A DNA stretch of 64,000 nucleotides from Sporosarcina sp. P13 (GCF_002743055.1 NZ_PDYM01000001.1:62001-126000), one strand, 5' to 3'; shown: positions 1 to 8,381, counted from the first letter of the stretch. Notes: generated by a model from the sequence alone, not told the origin. Numbers and translations are program-made.

Positions 1-248
1 ACAGCTTCTTGATATTCTGCCACAGAAAAACTTTCCGTTGGCTCTTTCACATCAAAGAAGTGATGAGGAATTCCTTCCATTTCAGAAGGATGAATTTTAG
101 CTGTTCCGATATCCAATTCCTTATACACTTGCATTGCATCTCCATTGATAATTTCCCCGTTTAAAGCAGATGCAAGCGCCGTACTTAGAGCTGTTTTTCC
201 TGACGCAGTGGGGCCTACCACTGCAATGACATCAATTGGTGCATTCAT
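1..248 (-). CDS. miaA: tRNA dimethylallyltransferase MiaA, N-terminal part
   Basis: Adds the dimethylallyl group to A37 of tRNAs that read UNN codons; MiaB, also in this window, later thiomethylates the same base. Only the first 82 codons are present and the gene runs off the left edge. The start [19 protein letters not shown] contains the P-loop GPTASGKT near residues 12-19, followed by a segment with INGDAMQVY (usually INADSMQVY) and IGTAKI, both typical of MiaA. The ATG at 248 lies inside the 3' end of the upstream hydrolase gene (17 bp overlap), so the two are probably translationally coupled. Identification is by family motifs. Confidence 0.93.
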   Translation of the reverse strand, partial: MNAPIDVIAVVGPTASGKTALSTALASALNGEIINGDAMQVYKELDIGTAKIHPSEMEGIPHHFFDVKEPTESFSVAEYQEA

Positions 249-1158
249 TTTGTTTCATCCACCCGACTATATTCTTATATACTTCTTGGCGATTCGTTTC
301 TTGCAGCATTTCATGTCTACCACCTTCATATAAAACTACTTTAACAAATTGCTGATTCGCATTGATCAATTGCTTCGCTACTTTCCAGACTCCTTTTGTT
401 CGTTCACCTACAGGGTCTTCAGTACCTGAAACTAATAAAATCGGTAAACCATCTGGGATATTGTGTAAATAAGCTGATGACTCAATCGTCCGGATTCCTT
501 CAAGTAACAATCGGAACATTTGCGACGTCGGAACAAACCCACACGCTTCATCTTCCTCGTATTCGTGAACACTTTCTTTATTAGTTGATAACCACGCTAA
601 CGACCCTTCATTAGGGAATTGCTTGGAGTATTCACCGAATATCATTTGATTTAGTAGTTCATCCGGCTTCGTTTCTGGTAAACGTTTTTCTCTCCACCTA
701 ACAAATGACAGACCAGCAAGGCTAATCGCTCGAGAATGACTGCCCGTTCCCGATAACACAACTTCACGAATAGAATTCCCATACAACTGAATAAAGCGTC
801 TAGCGACAAAGGACCCCATACTGTGTCCAAACAACGTGACAGGGAGATTTGGATACTGTTGCTGATAATATTGAATAACTTCAAACGTATCATCCACCAA
901 CTGGTCAAAAGACGCTGATTCCCCTACATAGCCATACGGTAGGCCATTTTCTACTGCTGTTTTACCATGCCCTCTTTGATCATGCGTAGTCACTATATAG
1001 CCTTGCGATACTAAGTACTCTGTAAATTGGCGATAACGTCCACTATGTTCTGCTAGCCCATGAATGAGATGAACTATTGCTGTTGGGTTATCTATCGGTT
1101 CATAACAACTGCTGTATATGCGTACACCATCTCTCATTTCGAGAATATTTTCATTCAC
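232..1158 (-). CDS. alpha/beta hydrolase, monoglyceride lipase/lysophospholipase type
   Basis: A 308-residue serine hydrolase of the Hydrolase_4 (serine aminopeptidase S33) family, probably cytosolic because no signal peptide is visible. [10 protein letters not shown] near residue 34 is the oxyanion-hole region, and GHSMGS near residue 111 carries the nucleophile serine. SGTEDPVG near residue 245 and GGRHEM near residue 280 supply the candidate acid and histidine. Homologues cleave monoacylglycerols or lysophospholipids; the real substrate cannot be told from sequence. It sits between mutL and miaA. The best start is a GTG at 1158 with only a modest ribosome site, so the N-terminus is less certain than the family. 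Confidence 0.88.
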   Translation of the reverse strand: MNENILEMRDGVRIYSSCYEPIDNPTAIVHLIHGLAEHSGRYRQFTEYLVSQGYIVTTHDQRGHGKTAVENGLPYGYVGESASFDQLVDDTFEVIQYYQQQYPNLPVTLFGHSMGSFVARRFIQLYGNSIREVVLSGTGSHSRAISLAGLSFVRWREKRLPETKPDELLNQMIFGEYSKQFPNEGSLAWLSTNKESVHEYEEDEACGFVPTSQMFRLLLEGIRTIESSAYLHNIPDGLPILLVSGTEDPVGERTKGVWKVAKQLINANQQFVKVVLYEGGRHEMLQETNRQEVYKNIVGWMKQNECTN

Positions 1159-1290
1159 TGCCTCGCACGTCCTTTCCCCTCCGCAATTGCATTCTTCAAA
1201 TCATTCAAATGAATAGTCCTTTATCTTCTAAATTCTGCTTGATCTTTCAATCGTTGTAAACATCTAATCGTTCCTTTCAGATCTACCACA

Positions 1291-3132
1291 TTACATTACC
1301 CGTTTAAACATCTTTTCCAATTCATAGGTCGTAAAATGTATCAGTACCGGACGGCCGTGCGGACACGTATACGGATTATGGCATTCGCCCAAATCATTCA
1401 ATAAACGTTCCATATCAGCTTGTGTCAAATAATAATTCGCTTTTATAGATTTTTTACAACTCATTAAAATTGCGCTTTCTTCACGAAGTTTTTCTATATC
1501 TACTTTGCGGCTATGCAACACCTGCTCAATCATCTCTTCAATAATCGTAGTCGCTTGTCCCCCAGGGAACCAAGATGGGTATTCTTTAACTGTATACGTA
1601 GAGGGCCCGAAAGCTTCTAGAAATATCCCTACACGTTCCAAAGCGTCTTTACATTCTTCTATCTTCAACTGCTCATCCGCAGAATAATGAAAGACGAGTG
1701 GCAATAGCAGTTGTTGACGTTCGTCAGCATTTACTTGTCCCAGTTTGACCTTAAAATACTCATATTTGATGCGTTCCTGCGCCGCATGCTGATCGATCAA
1801 ATAAAAGCCATCTTCATTTTGTGCGACGATATACGTACCGTGAACTTGTCCAATAGGAACGATCGAAGGAAATTTGTTATCCATTGTAACTTGCGGCTCG
1901 TTTGTTTGCGCTGGTTCAATATTCGGAAGCACTTCCGGTTCTACAGTCGATTGTTCAAATATCGCCCGTGGAAAAGAAAACTCCTCTTTTTCCTGCAACG
2001 GACTTTCCAGAGTGGAAACCGGCTCTTCTTCTGCCTGAACAGGTTGTACTTCTGCTTGCGTATTACGTATCCAAGGCTTCCAAATTGATTGTTGTTCTGA
2101 GTCTGTTTTTATCTTCTTTTCTTTCTTAATCGCGTCAGGAATAATTGATGCTCCATAAATCGCTTCACGCACAGCATCTTTTATAAGCGATAATAGCTCC
2201 CCTTCTTTACTAATTCGTATATGCCGTTTTGCTGGGTGAACGTTGACGTCAGTTAAAATGGGATCGGCTGTAATATTAACAACTGCGATTGGATAACGGC
2301 CAATCGGTAAGTACGTATGCATTGCATCGATGAGTGACTGCGTACCTGCATAACTCTTAATCCAACGTCCATTCATCAAAAAAGAAATATAGTTTTTTGA
2401 TGCTCTCGTCATTTCCGGTAGCGTAACAAAACCATTGACGTGAAAATCTGCATTTCCTTTCTCGAACGGAACCATTTTACGCGCCACTTGTATCCCATAA
2501 ATATCAGATAATACTTTCAATAAGTCCCCTGAGCCTGTCGTTCGAAGCACTTGGTGTTGATCATGAGTTAAGGTGAATGCAATATCTGGATGGCTTAATG
2601 CCAGTCGGTTAAGTAAATCAATTGTATGTCCAAGTTCTGTTTGGATTGTTTTCATATATTTTAAACGTGCGGGTGTATTGTAAAATAGTTGCTGAACTAG
2701 AAAATCTGTCCCTTTTCTCAGCGCCCCCGCTTCATGTTTCAACACTTTCCCGCCTTCGATTTCGACTATAGTTCCTTGTTGTTCACCGTCAGACGTCCAT
2801 AACGAAACTTTTGAAACTGCAGCGATACTCGCTAATGCTTCCCCACGGAAACCTAGCGTCCGAATGCGGAAAAGATCATGTTCATTTGAAATTTTACTTG
2901 TCGCGTGACGTTCAAAGCAGCGAATCGCATCTGTTTCAGACATGCCGTTACCATTATCTGTTACACGTATGGAAGTGAGACCGGCTTCTTCAAGAGATAT
3001 TTCAATTCTCGTACTTGCCGCATCAATCGCATTTTCCACCAATTCCTTGACGATTGAAGCAGGTCGCTCCACTACTTCTCCCGCTGCGATTTTATTCGCT
3101 AACGTATCTTCCATGATGTGAATATGATTCAT
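1291..3132 (-). CDS. mutL: DNA mismatch repair protein MutL
   Basis: Couples MutS mismatch recognition to strand removal. The N-terminal GHKL ATPase shows KELVENAIDA near residues 29-38, DNGNGM near 65 and GFRGEAL near 95. The C-terminal half has the endonuclease metal motif DQHAAQERIKYE (about 447-458) and CPHGRP (about 590), so this is the nicking type of MutL used by bacteria without MutH. A variable linker rich in E, P and Q separates the halves. The ATG at 3132 is preferred over an upstream in-frame start because AAAGG lies 9 bases before it and it begins 5 bases after the mutS stop. That gives 613 residues and tight coupling to mutS. Confidence 0.97.
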   Translation of the reverse strand: MNHIHIMEDTLANKIAAGEVVERPASIVKELVENAIDAASTRIEISLEEAGLTSIRVTDNGNGMSETDAIRCFERHATSKISNEHDLFRIRTLGFRGEALASIAAVSKVSLWTSDGEQQGTIVEIEGGKVLKHEAGALRKGTDFLVQQLFYNTPARLKYMKTIQTELGHTIDLLNRLALSHPDIAFTLTHDQHQVLRTTGSGDLLKVLSDIYGIQVARKMVPFEKGNADFHVNGFVTLPEMTRASKNYISFLMNGRWIKSYAGTQSLIDAMHTYLPIGRYPIAVVNITADPILTDVNVHPAKRHIRISKEGELLSLIKDAVREAIYGASIIPDAIKKEKKIKTDSEQQSIWKPWIRNTQAEVQPVQAEEEPVSTLESPLQEKEEFSFPRAIFEQSTVEPEVLPNIEPAQTNEPQVTMDNKFPSIVPIGQVHGTYIVAQNEDGFYLIDQHAAQERIKYEYFKVKLGQVNADERQQLLLPLVFHYSADEQLKIEECKDALERVGIFLEAFGPSTYTVKEYPSWFPGGQATTIIEEMIEQVLHSRKVDIEKLREESAILMSCKKSIKANYYLTQADMERLLNDLGECHNPYTCPHGRPVLIHFTTYELEKMFKRVM

Positions 3133-3137
3133 TTGCT

Positions 3138-5702
3138 TCAACCTTTCATTTCCGAGGATATTCGTTCCTTCCATTCTGCTATTTTCTGCATTGTCTGCAT
3201 AGGTGTCATATTGAATAGGTCTACAGATTGTATCTCCTCAAGTAATCGTTGTTGTTCTGTTGACATCGTTGCTTCAGTTGATGGTTCAAATAAGGCAAGT
3301 TGCTCAGATACTGTAGAGGAATCACTCGAAATACTCTCTTCTTCAAAACGCGCTAATAGATTTCTCGCTCGTTCTACTAGGTCCGAGGGAAGTCCTGCCA
3401 ATTCCGCAACATGGATACCGTAACTTCGATCTGCTGCTCCCGGTAATACTTTATGCAAAAATACTACTTTACCGTTCTGCTCTTTCGCAGCTACATGGAC
3501 ATTCAGTAAACGCACGAGAACATCTTCAAGCTTCGTCAACTCATGATAATGTGTGGAGAATAACGTGTTCGCTCCGATTTCTTCATGAATATGCTCCATC
3601 ATCGCTTGCGCCAACGCCATCCCATCATAAGTTGACGTACCACGACCAATTTCATCAAACAGTAGTAAACTTCTGGAAGAGGCATGAGCGATTGCGTATT
3701 GGGATTCCATCATTTCCATCATAAATGTACTTTGACCGGAAGCTACATCGTCCGCCGCTCCGATACGTGTGAAAATTTGATCGGTAATAGGCAACTCTGC
3801 TTTCTCACAAGGGACAAAACAACCGATTTGCGCCATGACTACAGTGAGCGCGACTTGCCTCATATATGTACTTTTACCAGACATATTCGGTCCTGTAATA
3901 AGTAACATATTACTGGTAGAAGCAAGTGTACAAGAGTTTGGGATATATAATGAATGATTCATCATTTTTTCGACTACAGGATGTCTGCCGTTTTGAATAT
4001 CCACAGCCCGTCCATCATGGAATACTGGTCGTACATATTGATTTTTTTCCGATACTTTAGCAAAAGAATGCAACACATCTAATTCACTAATCACTGATGC
4101 TAACTGTTGAATTCGTTTAACGTCTTTTTTTACACGCTCACGAATCGCTTGGAATAAGTCTATTTCAAGCGTTAGACTATCTGCCTCTGCATTTAAAATC
4201 AACTCTTCTTTTTCTTTTAATTCAGTTGTTATGTAGCGCTCCGCATTGGCTAATGTTTGTTTTCGCTCATATCGTGTTAAATCCGCCAAATGAACATTCG
4301 ATTTCGTAATCTCAATATAATAACCGAATATGCGATTATAGCCGATCTTCAAAGTTTTAATACCCGTTGCTTGACGCTCCTTTTGCTCAAGCTCAGCTAA
4401 CCACTGTTTTCCATTACGTGATGCATCACGTAACTGATCTAATTTGTCGTTATAGCCATCTTTAATAAGACCGCCATCTTTACTCGTTAACGGTGGATTT
4501 TCCGCAATTGCATCTGCTAGTAACTGGAAGGTCTCTTCACACGGATCCATTTGATCGGCATATTTTTCCAACATCGGTCGTTGAGATTCTTTTAACAGTT
4601 GTTTCATTTTTGGTACATGTGTTAACGAGTTCCGAAGTTGCGCTAAATCACGAGCGCTTGCACTGCCCATTGAAATCCTTCCAGCAAGACGTTCTAAATC
4701 ATAGACATCTTGTAGTTCTTCCACTAATTCTTCACGCAAGAAGAATTCATCGATTAAATTACTTACAGTTTCCAGTCGATCTTCAATCGCTTGACGTTGC
4801 GCCAACGGTTGGTGAATCCACATTCTCATTTTCCGTGCGCCCATCGCGGTTACTGTTTCATCAAGTACCCAAAACAATGTACCTTCCTTTTTACCAGTGC
4901 GTATCGTTTGAACTAGTTCTAAGTTGCGCATAGAGTTCGCATCAATTGATAATTTCGCATCTTTTTCTATATAGATGAAAGGACGAATATGATCAAACAT
5001 CATTTTCTGCATTCGCATTACATACGACTGTAACTTGCGACAAGCTTCTTGTAGTGATTCCGGAAGGTGGATATACGTATCTTGGCCAATCGTTTGTTTC
5101 TCGCTACTTTCAATAGAAAGCAAAATTTCGCGGCTCTCAAACATTTCTTGCAAGACAACATGGAGTTGCTCACCTACTACGATCTCTTTCATGTTGAGTG
5201 ATTCAATTTCTGCAAGCAGCGTGCGCTCCGAACCTTCAATCATCTCCACTTTTCCTTCACCCGTTCCGACATCCAAATAGGCTAATGCATATCGCTGGTT
5301 ACCTATGTGATCAATCGCACCAATAAAATGATTAGCTTCTACATCAATCGTTTTTCCCTCTGTCAATGTCCCAGGCGTAATCACTTTGACGACTTCACGT
5401 TTAACAATTCCTTTAACGGATCGCGGATCTTCCATTTGTTCACAAATAGCTACTTTATGACCTTTTCGAATTAATGTTTCTATATAACCTGTAGCCGAAT
5501 GATACGGAATACCACACATTGGAATCCGAGTTTTTGATGCCGAATCTCTACTTGTTAACGTAATTTCTAAAATAGTAGATGCATTTATCGCATCTTCAAA
5601 AAACATTTCATAGAAATCTCCAAGACGGAAAAATAGAAAAGCATCGGTATATTGTTCTTTAATTTTTAAATATTGTTGCATCATTGGTGTATGTTGAGAC
5701 AT
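3138..5702 (-). CDS. mutS: DNA mismatch repair protein MutS
   Basis: Recognises mismatches and small loops as a dimer and recruits MutL. The 854 residues match the family length. The N-terminal FFRLGDFYEMF segment contains the Phe-x-Glu mismatch wedge (FYE). The C-terminal ATPase carries GPNMSGKSTYMRQ (Walker A, around residue 600), the Walker B LLFDEIGRGTSTYDG and STHYHELT. QLALF close to the C-terminus is a sliding-clamp binding motif, which fits clamp-guided repair. It is the first gene of mutS-mutL. Upstream, cotE is not adjacent as in B. subtilis but separated by about 2 kb of accessory sequence. Confidence 0.98.
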   Translation of the reverse strand: MSQHTPMMQQYLKIKEQYTDAFLFFRLGDFYEMFFEDAINASTILEITLTSRDSASKTRIPMCGIPYHSATGYIETLIRKGHKVAICEQMEDPRSVKGIVKREVVKVITPGTLTEGKTIDVEANHFIGAIDHIGNQRYALAYLDVGTGEGKVEMIEGSERTLLAEIESLNMKEIVVGEQLHVVLQEMFESREILLSIESSEKQTIGQDTYIHLPESLQEACRKLQSYVMRMQKMMFDHIRPFIYIEKDAKLSIDANSMRNLELVQTIRTGKKEGTLFWVLDETVTAMGARKMRMWIHQPLAQRQAIEDRLETVSNLIDEFFLREELVEELQDVYDLERLAGRISMGSASARDLAQLRNSLTHVPKMKQLLKESQRPMLEKYADQMDPCEETFQLLADAIAENPPLTSKDGGLIKDGYNDKLDQLRDASRNGKQWLAELEQKERQATGIKTLKIGYNRIFGYYIEITKSNVHLADLTRYERKQTLANAERYITTELKEKEELILNAEADSLTLEIDLFQAIRERVKKDVKRIQQLASVISELDVLHSFAKVSEKNQYVRPVFHDGRAVDIQNGRHPVVEKMMNHSLYIPNSCTLASTSNMLLITGPNMSGKSTYMRQVALTVVMAQIGCFVPCEKAELPITDQIFTRIGAADDVASGQSTFMMEMMESQYAIAHASSRSLLLFDEIGRGTSTYDGMALAQAMMEHIHEEIGANTLFSTHYHELTKLEDVLVRLLNVHVAAKEQNGKVVFLHKVLPGAADRSYGIHVAELAGLPSDLVERARNLLARFEEESISSDSSTVSEQLALFEPSTEATMSTEQQRLLEEIQSVDLFNMTPMQTMQKIAEWKERISSEMKG

Positions 5703-5831
5703 GGTAAACCCTCTTTTACTCGTTCATTTTCTTTTCATTATAACAAACCCCGTAAGCGTACACGAATCAAAAGGGGCTCAGGTAGTTATTTACCATTTAC
5801 AGGTTTCCGTTTATAGACAAATCATTTTACA

Positions 5832-5886
5832 ATTCCAAAAAACCATTCTGAACACAGTCTGTTTGAATGGTTTGTATTATTGGAAT
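5832..5886. repeat. Long imperfect inverted repeat upstream of mutS
   Basis: Nested arms pair in order: ATTCCAA (5832-5838) with TTGGAAT (5880-5886), AAACCATTC (5840-5848) with GAATGGTTT (5865-5873), and AACA (5851-5854) with TGTT (5860-5863). No U-tract follows on either strand, so a simple intrinsic terminator is unlikely. Confidence 0.6.
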
Positions 5887-5966
5887 AGTATTCAGCTTGA
5901 ATAGTGCTTAATTTTTTCTATCTTATGCCACAAACGTGCGCGTTAAAAGGATTGTCTTTGGAAAAC

Positions 5967-6127
5967 GTTGATCTGCTCTACAGCTGGACGCGTTCTTGAG
6001 GGTGGGTGGTGTACCACACCTTAAACCGATGCTCCTAACGCTTCGCTTTTACTCGCAAAAGCCGTTCTTCGTTACAGCTCTCGATGATCCACACAGAGTA
6101 GAGTCACCGGCTTCCATTTCGATCAAC
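5967..6127. repeat. 161-bp element with inverted ends (extragenic repeat or MITE candidate)
   Basis: GTTGATC at 5967-5973 is mirrored by GATCAAC at 6121-6127. Just inside, GCTCTAC (5975-5981) is mirrored by GTAGAG (6098-6103). The interior has a small palindrome centred on GTGTACCACAC and looks more GC-rich than its flanks. It resembles the extragenic palindromic repeats common in Bacillales, but no second copy was found in the window, so repeat status is inferred. Confidence 0.45.
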
Positions 6128-6189
6128 TAAGTGACTACAAATAAACCTTATTCTATAATCGCTCCCTATTCATGAACACTTCTGAGCTG

Positions 6190-6537
6190 TTAGATTATGA
6201 ACTCGTGTGTCACTCCGCCAATAAACATACTTAAGCCGATCAATGACAATACTATCCCCAAGTAGAAAGTCCAAGGATTATCTTCTTTTTCTTTATCAAA
6301 AGTAAATAAGGTCACTATACAAAAGGTAAATGAAATAACGGGAATAAAACCGTATTGCGGTCCGAAAGTGAATGCAACTCCACCTAGAATCAAGCTTATA
6401 AGCCCGTATGGATTTTGAGTTGGAAATCTGTCCATATATTGTTTTTCTTTATCGGATACACCTTCCATCTTATCTTCCCATAAGTCAATTACTTTCATTC
6501 TGTTTAGAAATTCAATTATTCTTTTAAACACTTTCAA
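6190..6537 (-). CDS. Small hypothetical membrane protein
   Basis: I do not recognise a family. The protein has a charged N-terminal part of about 45 residues (IDLWEDKMEGVSDKEKQYMDRF). Three hydrophobic stretches follow: LISLILGGVAFTF, IPVISFTFCIVTLF and FYLGIVLSLIGLSMFIGG. Together they suggest a small integral membrane protein. A TTG at 6537 is chosen because GGGGTG lies 6 bases upstream; a GTG at 6570 is the longer alternative without a clear ribosome site. It lies in the accessory insertion between cotE and mutS, downstream of the YozG-like regulator, and may be an independent transcription unit. Confidence 0.6.
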   Translation of the reverse strand: MKVFKRIIEFLNRMKVIDLWEDKMEGVSDKEKQYMDRFPTQNPYGLISLILGGVAFTFGPQYGFIPVISFTFCIVTLFTFDKEKEDNPWTFYLGIVLSLIGLSMFIGGVTHEFII

Positions 6538-6579
6538 ATGTTTCACCCCAACTGAATAGGATTGCAACACGAATTAATG

Positions 6580-6640
6580 TTCAATTACCGTACCCATTTT
6601 CTGAAACACCGCTATGCGGAAAACGGGCACTATTATTGAA
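6580..6640. repeat. Nested inverted repeat between small ORF and YozG-like gene
   Basis: TTCAAT (6580-6585) pairs with ATTGAA (6635-6640), CCCATTTTC (6593-6601) with GAAAACGGG (6619-6627, one G-U pair), and CCGC (6609-6612) with GCGG (6616-6619), overlapping by one base. It folds as one long cruciform or hairpin downstream of the regulator gene. No U-tract follows. Confidence 0.5.
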
Positions 6641-6664
6641 TAACTCTTTTCTACATCTTCTTAA

Positions 6665-6883
6665 TTATTTAGTATCTATATCACTTTTATATTCTAATAT
6701 ATCCCCAGGTTGACAGTCCAAAGCCTTGCAAATTGCATCTAAAGTTGATAATCGAATTGCCTTTGCTTTTCCATTCTTCAAGATAGAAAGGTTAGCCATT
6801 GTGATTCCAACTCTCCCCGAAAGTTCTGTAACGCTCATTTTCCTTTTAGCCAACATCACATCTATATTGATTATAATTGCCAT
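6665..6883 (-). CDS. YozG-like helix-turn-helix transcriptional regulator (XRE family)
   Basis: A 72-residue protein that is almost entirely one Cro/CI-type helix-turn-helix. MLAKRKMSVTELSGRVGIT is helices 1-2 and ITMANLSILKNGKAKAIRL includes the recognition helix. The CKALDCQPGDILEY end is characteristic of the small YozG-type regulators that sit beside DUF2975 membrane proteins. The start is the ATG at 6883, preceded by GAGGTGA with a 5-base gap; this ribosome site overlaps the stop of the DUF2975 gene, indicating coupling. It probably controls its own two-gene operon; see the palindrome at 7446-7461. Confidence 0.88.
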   Translation of the reverse strand: MAIIINIDVMLAKRKMSVTELSGRVGITMANLSILKNGKAKAIRLSTLDAICKALDCQPGDILEYKSDIDTK

Positions 6884-6893
6884 TGTTTTCACC

Positions 6894-7385
6894 TCAGACC
6901 GTTAATTCATTTTCTGATTTTATATCAATAGCTTCTTGCAAAAGCCTTTGAAGAACAGCAGCAAAGACGGCAATCACAGTTGGAGATAACGTAATGGCCA
7001 TTCCAATTATTATGAGACCTGGGGCATCTTCTCCCTGTGCTACGCGATAGATGAATGGCATTATTACGACCACATATAAAATACTGATTGTGACTGCACA
7101 GTATTTTATATTCTTTAAAGATTTTATGGATAGTTCCGAGAAGGCTTTGTTCTTATCAATATAATTTAAAAGACTTAAAGCCTGATACAATATAACGAAA
7201 AACAATATTGCCGTTACATAAATACCTATTAAAAATGGATATTGTAATATATCCGCCCCTGGATAATGTTCTGCTGCTTCACTCGCTAACTCGGGCACCA
7301 GGAAAATACATAATGCAAGAACCGGAATACCCATCAGAATCACAGCTATCTTTAAAAAAGTTGTTGAACCTTTTTTTCGCTTCAT
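6894..7385 (-). CDS. DUF2975 (YoaS-like) membrane protein
   Basis: About 163 residues with four predicted membrane segments: FLKIAVILMGIPVLALCIFL, FLIGIYVTAILFFVILYQAL, YCAVTISILYVVVIMPFIY and the LIIIGMAITLSPTVIAVFAA region. This is the layout of DUF2975 proteins such as B. subtilis YoaS. Function in the family is unknown. The ATG at 7385 has a near-ideal AAAGGTG ribosome site 7 bases upstream; a longer in-frame start at 7448 would lie inside the proposed promoter and is rejected. The downstream YozG-like regulator gene starts 10 bases after its stop, the usual partner arrangement. Confidence 0.85.
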   Translation of the reverse strand: MKRKKGSTTFLKIAVILMGIPVLALCIFLVPELASEAAEHYPGADILQYPFLIGIYVTAILFFVILYQALSLLNYIDKNKAFSELSIKSLKNIKYCAVTISILYVVVIMPFIYRVAQGEDAPGLIIIGMAITLSPTVIAVFAAVLQRLLQEAIDIKSENELTV

Positions 7386-7419
7386 AAAAAAACACCTTTC
7401 GAATTTATTTTTCAATTTA

Positions 7420-7448
7420 ATATTAACACGCGTTTTATCGTTTATCAA
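7420..7448 (-). promoter_or_regulatory. Predicted sigma-A promoter of the DUF2975/YozG pair
   Basis: TTGATA (-35, 7448-7443), a 17-base spacer and TAATAT (-10, 7425-7420) with TG two bases upstream. It gives a leader of about 25-30 nt before the ATG at 7385. Confidence 0.65.
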
Positions 7449-7461
7449 TAAATACTTATTG
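7446..7461. promoter_or_regulatory. Candidate operator palindrome overlapping the -35
   Basis: Perfect palindrome CAATAA-ATAC-TTATTG. Its left arm shares three bases with the -35 hexamer at 7443-7448. The position suits repression by the HTH protein encoded in the same operon; the binding partner is inferred. Confidence 0.4.
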
Positions 7462-7496
7462 TTATTAATGTTAATTAATTGTTATGAATTACAACC

Positions 7497-7528
7497 AAAA
7501 AAGCATTCCCCAGGGAAATGCTTTTTAC
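7497..7528. terminator. Bidirectional terminator-like hairpin
   Basis: AAAAAGCATT-CCC pairs with GGG-A-AATGCTTTTT, flanked by A- and T-tracts. It lies upstream of the DUF2975 promoter and would insulate it from cotE read-through. Confidence 0.6.
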
Positions 7529-7681
7529 TATAAAGGTTTAATTTATAATTTATATAATTTTTCTTCTTCATCAACGATTTGGCCCTTTAGCTAAACAAGC
7601 GACTTAACCATCAAAATTATTATACCATACTTCCTGGTTTGTAAAAATTAGTAATTGTATCCGCTATTTTAAACCAAAATA

Positions 7682-7707
7682 AAAAGCCGGGGAAAATACC
7701 GGCTTTT
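7682..7707 (-). terminator. Terminator of cotE
   Basis: AAAAGCCGG / CCGGCTTTT, 9-bp stem with an 8-base loop. It starts within the cotE stop codon and ends in a U-tract on the minus strand. Confidence 0.75.
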
Positions 7708-8290
7708 AAAATGGGGAATCTTTTCTTTGGTTTGGATGATTTGGATGGTGGGGTTGTTCTTTCTTTGGCGCTTCTTTTGGTTTCTTTTCTTCCATAACGA
7801 TCGAGGATGATTCCACCGCCATTGGCCATTCTTCGTCGTATGGATGTGGGTGAATCGTTACAGAAACTTTTGTTTCACCTACCATTTCAACCAATAATTC
7901 TCTTTCGATGGAGATTAAGAAGTTTTGTCCGCATTCGGAAATACTCGCTTCTGTACAATTCGGATGCTGCAATACAGTAACAATTGTTTCTTCTTTACTC
8001 GAAGTCGGCTCATCTCGATAATGCAGGGCGATTTTATCTTTGTACGGAACAGACTCCGTAAACACCGACGTTTTGGAATGATCATGATGAGAATACCAAA
8101 CATTGACATCGAAACTACCTGTCACTTCTACATGATTGCCTACCTTTTTCGATTGATGTGTGTGGTTGATCACCCAACAACCCAAAATACTGGAAGGACG
8201 ATTGGGCGGCTTCAACGTCACAGTAGACTCTGATCGATGCTTCCCTTTGGCAATAACAGCTTTCGTCACAATTTGTCGTAAGTTTTTCAG
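7706..8290 (-). CDS. cotE: Outer spore coat morphogenetic protein CotE
   Basis: CotE forms the ring on which the outer spore coat assembles. The protein shows the family blocks SSILGCWVINH, VEVTGSFDVNVWYS, VLQHPNCTEASIS and ERELLVEMVGETKVSV. Its tail differs from the usual acidic one: it is rich in K, P and H and ends near HPNHPNQRKDSPF. Start: no ATG fits. A GTG at 8269 lies 28 bases from the AAGGAGG ribosome site. A CTG at 8290 is exactly 7 bases from it and gives eight residues before TKAVIAKG, the same number as recalled for B. subtilis CotE, so CTG is chosen. It lies between ymcA and mutS as in Bacillus and has its own terminators on both sides. Confidence 0.85.
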   Translation of the reverse strand: MKNLRQIVTKAVIAKGKHRSESTVTLKPPNRPSSILGCWVINHTHQSKKVGNHVEVTGSFDVNVWYSHHDHSKTSVFTESVPYKDKIALHYRDEPTSSKEETIVTVLQHPNCTEASISECGQNFLISIERELLVEMVGETKVSVTIHPHPYDEEWPMAVESSSIVMEEKKPKEAPKKEQPHHPNHPNQRKDSPF

Positions 8291-8347
8291 TTTTTTTCCT
8301 CCTTCTTAGGCTTCTATCCATCCTATGCAACAGCGGCCCAAAAATTG

Positions 8348-8381
8348 AAAAAAATCGGCAAGGAATTTTTCCTTTGCCGAT
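8348..8381 (-). terminator. Terminator of miaB-ymcA
   Basis: ATCGGCAAGGA / TCCTTTGCCGAT stem at 8354-8381 with a U-tract from 8353 to 8348 on the minus strand. It separates ymcA from cotE, so cotE needs its own promoter in about 55 bp. Confidence 0.8.

Larger units (their letters stand above)
5703..6189. other. Gene-free region upstream of mutS with two inverted-repeat structures
   Basis: No convincing coding sequence on either strand. The stretch holds an imperfect hairpin at 5832-5886 and a 161-bp element with inverted ends at 5967-6127, listed separately. Part of it must contain the mutS promoter, but no hexamer pair stood out. Confidence 0.6.
7386..7705. other. AT-rich intergenic region between cotE and the DUF2975 gene
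   Basis: Contains the promoter and candidate operator of the DUF2975/YozG pair (7420-7461), a hairpin with A- and T-tracts (7497-7528) and, at its right end, the cotE terminator. The segment 7530-7680 is very AT-rich and shows no gene. Confidence 0.6.
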
